This document shows, in pieces, positions 6,278 through 10,833 of a stretch of 10,833 nucleotides of DNA. Under the pieces are notes generated by a model. The model saw nothing but the letters and a program-made list of their open reading frames with translations. It was not told the DNA's origin and ran no database searches. The stretch spans positions 1-10,833 of the forward strand of contig JAZDMK010000025.1 in the NCBI GenBank assembly GCA_043800975.1, in the 5' to 3' direction. Within the stretch, counting starts at the first letter, position 1, and each line of letters starts with the position of its first letter. The DNA comes from JAZDMK01 sp043800975. GTDB lineage: Bacteria > Bacteroidota > Bacteroidia > Bacteroidales > JAHJDW01. The translations under genes were made by a program, and so were the position numbers.

Positions 6278-7363
6278 ATGAAAGAGCTACGTTTAATGAA
6301 AGGTAACGAAGCGGTGGCAGAAGCTGCCATTCGTGCCGGCACAGACGGCTATTTCGGATATCCTATCACACCCCAGTCGGAAGTTTTGGAATATCTGATG
6401 GCCGAAAAACCCTATGAAAGAACAGGGATGGTTGTACTTCAGGCCGAAAGTGAAGTTGCAGCAATCAATATGCTGTATGGCGGCGGTGCCTGCGGTAAGA
6501 AAGTATTTACATCTTCCTCAAGTCCCGGCATAAGCCTGATGCAGGAAGGTTTGTCATACATGGCAGGAGCGCAGTTGCCCTGCATTGTACTCAATGTAGT
6601 TCGCGGAGGCCCCGGCCTTGGTACGATTCAGCCTTCTCAGTCTGATTATTTTCAGTCAACAAAAGGCGGTGGTCATGGCGACTATCGTCTGATAACGCTT
6701 GCTCCGGCTTCGGTTCAGGAAATGTACGATTTCGTTGAACTCGGATATGAACTCGCTTTCAAATATCGCAATCCTGTTCTACTTCTTTCTGATGGCCTGA
6801 TAGGTCAGATGATGGAGAAAGTTCAGCTGAGCGAACAAAAAGTACGCAGAACTGAAAAAGAAGTGATCGCGCAATGCCCATGGGCAACGACTGGTCGCAC
6901 CAAAGACCGCCAGCGTAATATCATTACTTCACTGGATCTTGATTCTTCAAAACAAGAATTACATAATCTGGTACTTCAGGAAAAATATAAAGCTTGCGAA
7001 GAAAAAGAAGTTCGCTTTGAAGAGTATATGCTAAGCGATGCTGAATATGCATTGGTTGCGTATGGTTCAAGCGCACGTATTTGCAAAAAAGCAATTGATA
7101 TGGCCCGTCAGGAAGGTATCAAACTTGGTTTGTTGCGTCCCATTACTTTATGGCCTTATCCATCCAAAAAAGTTGCTGAATTATCAAAACAGGTAAAAGG
7201 ATTCCTTTGTGTTGAAATGAGCATGGGGCAGATGATCGAAGATGTAAAACTGGCTGTAAACGGCACAAATAAAGTGGAACATTTCGGTCGTGTTGGTGGA
7301 ATTATTCCAACTCCTGACGAAGTAATCAAAGCGTTCAAACAAAAATTTATCGGAGGGAAATGA
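6278..7363 (+). CDS. vorB: 2-oxoacid:ferredoxin oxidoreductase, alpha subunit (VorB/KorA-type)
   Basis: The 361-residue product begins with the typical GNEAVAEAAIRAG segment and the YPITP motif at 28-32, hallmarks of the alpha subunit's pyrimidine-binding domain for thiamine diphosphate. A serine/glycine-rich stretch follows (TSSSSPGISLMQEG) and then RGGPGLGT, both typical of this family. The second domain, from about 250, resembles a transketolase C-terminal domain (YGSSAR, LLRPITLWPYP). With beta it decarboxylates a 2-oxoacid and, with CoA, forms the acyl-CoA while reducing ferredoxin. Length and motifs match proteins named 3-methyl-2-oxobutanoate dehydrogenase subunit VorB in related genomes, but 2-oxoglutarate enzymes look very similar, so the substrate is open. 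It lies one base upstream of the beta gene. Confidence 0.93.
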   Translation: MKELRLMKGNEAVAEAAIRAGTDGYFGYPITPQSEVLEYLMAEKPYERTGMVVLQAESEVAAINMLYGGGACGKKVFTSSSSPGISLMQEGLSYMAGAQLPCIVLNVVRGGPGLGTIQPSQSDYFQSTKGGGHGDYRLITLAPASVQEMYDFVELGYELAFKYRNPVLLLSDGLIGQMMEKVQLSEQKVRRTEKEVIAQCPWATTGRTKDRQRNIITSLDLDSSKQELHNLVLQEKYKACEEKEVRFEEYMLSDAEYALVAYGSSARICKKAIDMARQEGIKLGLLRPITLWPYPSKKVAELSKQVKGFLCVEMSMGQMIEDVKLAVNGTNKVEHFGRVGGIIPTPDEVIKAFKQKFIGGK

Positions 7364-7364
7364 C

Positions 7365-8147
7365 ATGGCAGAGATAACCAGAGAACAAATTATTAAAGAC
7401 GAAAACATCGTCTACCAGCGCACAAAGCTGTTGACAGATAAACCCATGAGCTATTGCCCGGGTTGTGGTCATGGAACTGTTCACCGTCTCATCATGGAAG
7501 TGGTGGAGGAACTCGATGCGCAAGCTACTACCATTGGTGTTGCACCGGTTGGTTGCTCAGTACTTGCGTATGAATTTCTTGATATTGATATGATGCAGGC
7601 TGCACACGGTCGTGCACCAGCACTCGCAACGGCTGTTAAACGCATGAATCCCAATCAGTATGTTTTCACTTATCAGGGTGACGGAGACCTTGCTGCTATT
7701 GGTACTGCTGAAACAATCCATGCCTGTAACCGCGGTGAAAATTTCACTATGATTTTTATCAATAACGGAATCTATGGAATGACAGGTGGTCAGATGGCTC
7801 CAACCACGCTGCCCCAGATGAAAGCTTCTACATGCCCTTATGGACGTGAAACAGAATCAATGGGATATCCTTTGAAAATGACAGAACTGGTTGCAACTTT
7901 ACCGGGTACATATTATGTGACACGTCAGTCGGTTCACACACCGGGTAATGTTCGCAAATGCAAAAAAGCAATTCGCAAAGCATTCGAAAATCAGAAGCTG
8001 AAAAAAGGAATTTCATTTGTTGAAGTTGTATCGAATTGCAATTCCGGTTGGAAAATGGATCCGGTTCAGGCCAACAAATGGATGGAAGAAAACATGTTCC
8101 CATTCTACCCGCTTGGAGATATTAAGGTGCCACAAGAAGATAAATAA
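7365..8147 (+). CDS. 2-oxoacid:ferredoxin oxidoreductase, beta subunit (thiamine diphosphate-binding)
   Basis: The 260 residues contain CPGCGHG at 31-37, the GDGD thiamine diphosphate/Mg motif at 105-108 followed by IGTAE, and NNGIYGMTGGQ from 133, where the Asn helps bind Mg. Cys31, Cys34, Cys64 and Cys225 are placed like the four ligands of the proximal [4Fe-4S] cluster in related oxidoreductases. This subunit carries the cofactor's diphosphate side and the first cluster in the electron path. The ATG sits one base after the alpha stop and is preceded by GGAGGG at 7352-7357, one of the few good Shine-Dalgarno sequences in the window, which suggests coupled translation. A pyruvate oxidoreductase is less likely because all four subunits are separate and alpha is of the VorB/KorA kind. 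Confidence 0.94.
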   Translation: MAEITREQIIKDENIVYQRTKLLTDKPMSYCPGCGHGTVHRLIMEVVEELDAQATTIGVAPVGCSVLAYEFLDIDMMQAAHGRAPALATAVKRMNPNQYVFTYQGDGDLAAIGTAETIHACNRGENFTMIFINNGIYGMTGGQMAPTTLPQMKASTCPYGRETESMGYPLKMTELVATLPGTYYVTRQSVHTPGNVRKCKKAIRKAFENQKLKKGISFVEVVSNCNSGWKMDPVQANKWMEENMFPFYPLGDIKVPQEDK

Positions 8148-8163
8148 TTAAAAAGAAACAGTT

Positions 8164-8718
8164 ATGACAGAAGAAATCATTATAGCAGGCTTTGGCGGAC
8201 AGGGTGTGCTTTCCATGGGGAAGATCCTTGCTTACTCAGGCATTATGCAGGACAAAGAAGTAATCTGGTTTCCCTCTTATGGCCCTGAAATGCGCGGTGG
8301 TACTGCAAATGTTACCGTTATCATCAGCGATGAGCCCATCAGTTCCCCGGTGCTGAACCAGTTTGATACAGCTATTATTCTGAATCAGCAATCCATGGAT
8401 AAATTTGAAAAATCAGTGAAACCCGGTGGTTGTCTTTTTTATGATGGCAATGGTATTACCCGCCATCCGGAAAGAAAAGATATTTTCGTATATCGCATCG
8501 ATGCTACTGACGAAGCTTCCAAGCAAGGACTGGTAAAGGTTTTCAACATGATGGTCCTCGGCGGATATTTGAAAATCCGACCCGTTGTATCAACTGAATA
8601 CGTTCGTAAAGGTCTGGAAAAATCTTTACCACAACGCCATCACGGTCTTATTCCTGAAAATGAAAAAGCAGTTCAGATAGGAATGGGATTGGTGCAGCTG
8701 GTATCAAAACCTCAGTAA
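8164..8718 (+). CDS. 2-oxoacid:ferredoxin oxidoreductase, gamma subunit
   Basis: The 184-residue protein opens with IIIAGFGGQGVLSMGKIL, the glycine-rich start of the gamma domain of pyruvate/ketoisovalerate oxidoreductases. It continues with SYGPEMRGGTANVTV, another conserved family segment linked to CoA binding. It is full length for a stand-alone gamma subunit and completes the delta-alpha-beta-gamma set of the operon. It starts 16 bases after the beta stop. In the cytoplasmic complex it shapes the CoA site next to the thiamine diphosphate centre. In anaerobic Bacteroidota such complexes can run either way, oxidising branched-chain or 2-oxoglutaric acids or fixing CO2 onto acyl-CoA; sequence alone does not decide the direction. 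Confidence 0.93.
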   Translation: MTEEIIIAGFGGQGVLSMGKILAYSGIMQDKEVIWFPSYGPEMRGGTANVTVIISDEPISSPVLNQFDTAIILNQQSMDKFEKSVKPGGCLFYDGNGITRHPERKDIFVYRIDATDEASKQGLVKVFNMMVLGGYLKIRPVVSTEYVRKGLEKSLPQRHHGLIPENEKAVQIGMGLVQLVSKPQ

Positions 8719-8742
8719 GAAAATTATTTTTATTGATATCGG

Positions 8743-8775
8743 AAAGAGAAAGCCATTGCGGTTTTCTCTTTCTTT
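8743..8775 (+). terminator. Hairpin after the oxidoreductase operon, possible terminator
   Basis: AAAGAGAAAGCC (8743-8754) pairs with GGTTTTCTCTTT (8760-8771) in a 12-bp stem with one G-T wobble and a 5-base loop, followed by CTTTG. It lies 24 bases after the gamma stop. The T tail is short, and the hairpin ends only 22 bases before the peptidase start. It may be a leaky terminator, or sit in the peptidase leader if that gene's promoter lies upstream. Confidence 0.65.
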
Positions 8776-8793
8776 GTAATGGGAGGAAATGCA

Positions 8794-10167
8794 ATGAAAA
8801 TTCGTTTGTTTTTTGTACTGATGCTGATCGTATCTTTTAATCTGAATGCACAGAATAAAGATAGTTTGATGATTCGTAACCTCTATTCGGCGGCGCTTTC
8901 AGATAACAGCGGTTACAAAGACCTGGAATTTTTATGTAAAAAAATTGGCGGAAGAATTTGTGGCTCACCCCAGGCCATGGCTTCTGTAGAATGGTCAAAG
9001 CAACTTTTACAACAAGTGGGATGTGATACAGTTTTTCTGCAACCCTGCAAAGTACACAACTGGCAGCGCGGGCCAAAAGAAATTGCGAAAGTGAATTCAA
9101 ATGTTTATGGTTCCTATGAGCTTTCTGTTTGTGCATTGGGAGAATCTGTAGGAACGGGCGATTCCGGAGTGTATGGAAATGTTATTGAAGTGAAAAGTAT
9201 CGATGAGTTAAAGAAAATGCGGAGAAAAGATGTGGAAGGAAAAATTGTTTTTTTCAACCGCGCCATGGATCCTTCGAATTATTATACGTTTATGTCATAT
9301 GGCGGAGCTGCCGACCAGCGCGTGATTGGTGCGTGTGAAGCCTCGAAGCTGGGCGCAGTAGGTGTGATTGTGCGTTCACTTTCCATGTCAATAGATGAAT
9401 GCCCGCATACAGGAATCATGCGTTATAAAGATGCACCAAAGCAGATTCCCGCTTTCGCAGTTTCTACTTTTCATGCAGAAAAACTGTCGCAGAATCTGAA
9501 AATTGATCCCGCTTTAAATTTGTACATGCATGCATTGTGTAAGTTTTTGCCCGAAGCGGATTCATACAATGTGATCGGTGAATTGAAAGGAAGTGAATTC
9601 CCGAATGAATACATTGTTGTGGGCGGACATCTGGATGCATGGGACAATGGCGAAGGCGCGCACGACGACGGCGTTGGCTGCGTTCAGTCGATTGATGTAA
9701 TAAAAATATTTAAGAAGTTAAATTACAAACCCCGCCACAGCCTGCGTGCCGTTATGTTTATGGATGAAGAAGTATCGCAGCGCGGTGGAAGAAAATATGC
9801 TGAGGTTGCAAAGAATAACAATGAAAAGCATATTGTAGCCATCGAATCCGATCATGGCGGATTCACACCGTTTGGATTTTCAATTGATGCAAACGATACG
9901 GTTGTGCAGAAAATTCAAAAGTGGGAAGCCCTTTTAAAGCCTTATGGAATCTACAAACTGATCAAAGGTGGTTCCGGTGTTGATATCAGTTTCCTTAAAG
10001 AAAACGGCGTGCCCCTTATGGCCATCCTCACCGATTCACAACGCTACTTCGATTACCAGCACGCCCCTTCCGATACATTTGAAAAAGTCAATATCCGTGA
10101 AATGCAGTTAGGCACCGCAACCCTGGCAGCAATGATTTATCTGATTGATCAGTATGGGTTGAAATAA
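8794..10167 (+). CDS. Secreted M28 zinc metallopeptidase, carboxypeptidase Q-like
   Basis: The 457-residue product starts with a signal peptide (MKIRLFFVLMLIVSFNLNAQ, probable cleavage near 19), so it is exported to the periplasm or beyond. The N-terminal region GGRICGSP and HNWQRG resembles carboxypeptidase Q-type M28 enzymes, and about 120-260 fits an inserted PA-like domain. The catalytic domain shows the co-catalytic zinc set: His279 (GGHLDAW), Asp291 (AHDDG), general base Glu325 with ligand Glu326 (MDEE), Asp353 (ESDHGG) and His423 (YQHAPSD). All are present, so an active exo-peptidase releasing amino acids from peptides is expected. The ATG at 8794 is preferred over one 15 bases upstream because GGAGG at 8782-8786 lies at ideal distance and the signal peptide then starts directly with basic residues. 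Confidence 0.93.
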   Translation: MKIRLFFVLMLIVSFNLNAQNKDSLMIRNLYSAALSDNSGYKDLEFLCKKIGGRICGSPQAMASVEWSKQLLQQVGCDTVFLQPCKVHNWQRGPKEIAKVNSNVYGSYELSVCALGESVGTGDSGVYGNVIEVKSIDELKKMRRKDVEGKIVFFNRAMDPSNYYTFMSYGGAADQRVIGACEASKLGAVGVIVRSLSMSIDECPHTGIMRYKDAPKQIPAFAVSTFHAEKLSQNLKIDPALNLYMHALCKFLPEADSYNVIGELKGSEFPNEYIVVGGHLDAWDNGEGAHDDGVGCVQSIDVIKIFKKLNYKPRHSLRAVMFMDEEVSQRGGRKYAEVAKNNNEKHIVAIESDHGGFTPFGFSIDANDTVVQKIQKWEALLKPYGIYKLIKGGSGVDISFLKENGVPLMAILTDSQRYFDYQHAPSDTFEKVNIREMQLGTATLAAMIYLIDQYGLK

Positions 10168-10172
10168 CAGAC

Positions 10173-10832
10173 TTAATAATATTTTCCTGAAAGTTGAAGT
10201 TTGCTTAACTCAATCAGGTAAATACCGCAGTCGTAAAAATATTCAGTAGGGTTATGTCTTTCAATAAACCAATATTTATTCTTTGTATGACCTTCAAGGA
10301 TCCATGATGTACCATCCAGATAGGGCTTGTGTTTTTCAGATGGATTTTTTTCCCAAAACTTAAAACGTGCAATAAGTTTCTCGAATTGCCTCCAATGTTT
10401 TAAACCAAGTTGTCTTTCTTTATAAATCTTAATGTCAGCATGACGGTTAGGATAAATTATAGAATCGGAATTAAACGAGCCTGAAAAACTAGTTTGTTCA
10501 AGAGTTTTTAAATCTGAATATTTGGGGACCATCCTCATGACTTGTAATTCTAAAAATTCTGGGTACCTGTTAAGCTGCTTTGCAGTAAGCCATACTTGAG
10601 TCCCGTCTTTATGAATACTAATAATCGTAGGTGGTCTGAATGGTGGCTCTAGTATCAGCCGGAATATATCATGCCCAATATATTTATTGTAAAGTACAAG
10701 TTCTCGAGCCTCGTAAAGAATGAGAGAAGCACTTACATTTACAAACAAACTATCAATACCAGTAGCAATCTCTTTTTCCCCATTGTTAATAGTCTTTGGG
10801 AAATAAAGAGTATTAGAATCCTTTGGTATTCC
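10173..10832 (-). CDS. Unrecognised protein, N-terminus beyond the window edge
   Basis: The minus-strand frame is open from the right edge to the TAA at 10175-10173, giving 219 visible residues. The edge residues (GIPKDSNTLYFPKTINNGEK) are in frame with the rest, so the TTG near 10748 need not be the start and the real N-terminus is probably outside. The visible part is mostly polar and rich in Tyr, Trp and Lys, with no clear membrane segment. I recognise no family or motif. It ends 5 bases from the stop of the convergent peptidase gene, leaving no room for a separate terminator between them. The frame's length and compositional fit support a real gene, but this is less certain than the others. 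Confidence 0.65.
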   Translation of the reverse strand, partial: GIPKDSNTLYFPKTINNGEKEIATGIDSLFVNVSASLILYEARELVLYNKYIGHDIFRLILEPPFRPPTIISIHKDGTQVWLTAKQLNRYPEFLELQVMRMVPKYSDLKTLEQTSFSGSFNSDSIIYPNRHADIKIYKERQLGLKHWRQFEKLIARFKFWEKNPSEKHKPYLDGTSWILEGHTKNKYWFIERHNPTEYFYDCGIYLIELSKLQLSGKYY

Positions 10833-10833
10833 T

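Noticed and set aside
8779..8793. Upstream ATG for the M28 peptidase
   Set aside because: Starting here would place the GGAGG ribosome site inside the coding region and add five residues before an otherwise standard signal peptide.
8837..9136. Minus-strand frame inside the M28 peptidase
   Set aside because: Antisense shadow of a gene with intact catalytic motifs; no independent support.

Overview
The window reads as chromosomal DNA of a Bacteroidota bacterium, probably an anaerobic Bacteroidales-like lineage. This rests on four things: AT-rich leaders with few Shine-Dalgarno sequences; several upstream regions matching the Bacteroidota -33/-7 promoter pattern (TTTG, about 18-21 bases, TAnnTTTG-like); a four-subunit 2-oxoacid:ferredoxin oxidoreductase of the type common in anaerobic Bacteroidota; and Bacteroidota-style secreted proteins. 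No tRNA, rRNA, CRISPR array, transposase or phage gene was seen.

Layout. (1) 1-696, minus strand: the start of a gene for a secreted or membrane coiled-coil protein that runs off the left edge. (2) 697-905: a divergent promoter region with a perfect 9-bp inverted repeat lying over the likely minus-strand promoter. (3) 906-2979, plus strand: a probable two-gene operon of an Mpv17/PMP22-like membrane protein and a fold-type I PLP aminotransferase. (4) 3098-5764: an 888-residue tandem fusion of two tyrosine phenol-lyase/tryptophanase domains, with its own candidate promoter and a strong terminator. (5) 6028-8718: an operon of four genes, ferredoxin-like delta, then alpha, beta and gamma, encoding a 2-oxoacid:ferredoxin oxidoreductase (VOR/KOR type), followed by a hairpin. 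(6) 8794-10167: a secreted M28 zinc peptidase resembling carboxypeptidase Q. (7) 10173-10832, minus strand: the C-terminal part of an unrecognised protein running off the right edge, convergent with the peptidase and only 5 bases from it.

The most interesting item is the fused beta-eliminating lyase. Its two halves have decayed in opposite ways. The C-terminal half keeps every same-subunit catalytic residue of tyrosine phenol-lyase that I can place (Schiff-base Lys683, Asp640, Arg643, Gln525-Gly526-Arg527, Arg830, Arg808) but has lost the residues that, as I recall the structures, the neighbouring subunit supplies (Tyr71 is Gln498, Met288 is Ser715, Tyr291 is Asn718). The N-terminal half has lost the same-subunit set (the Lys position is Gln243, the Asp is Asn, the carboxylate-binding Arg is Pro) but keeps Tyr68 and Tyr277. 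The likely reading is a built-in pseudo-dimer with one complete composite active site and one dead one.

The metabolic theme is amino-acid and 2-oxoacid turnover: an aminotransferase (amino acid to 2-oxoacid), a tyrosine lyase-like enzyme (giving pyruvate and ammonia if active), a ferredoxin-linked 2-oxoacid oxidoreductase and a secreted peptidase that could supply amino acids. They appear to lie in separate transcription units, so a shared pathway is inference only.
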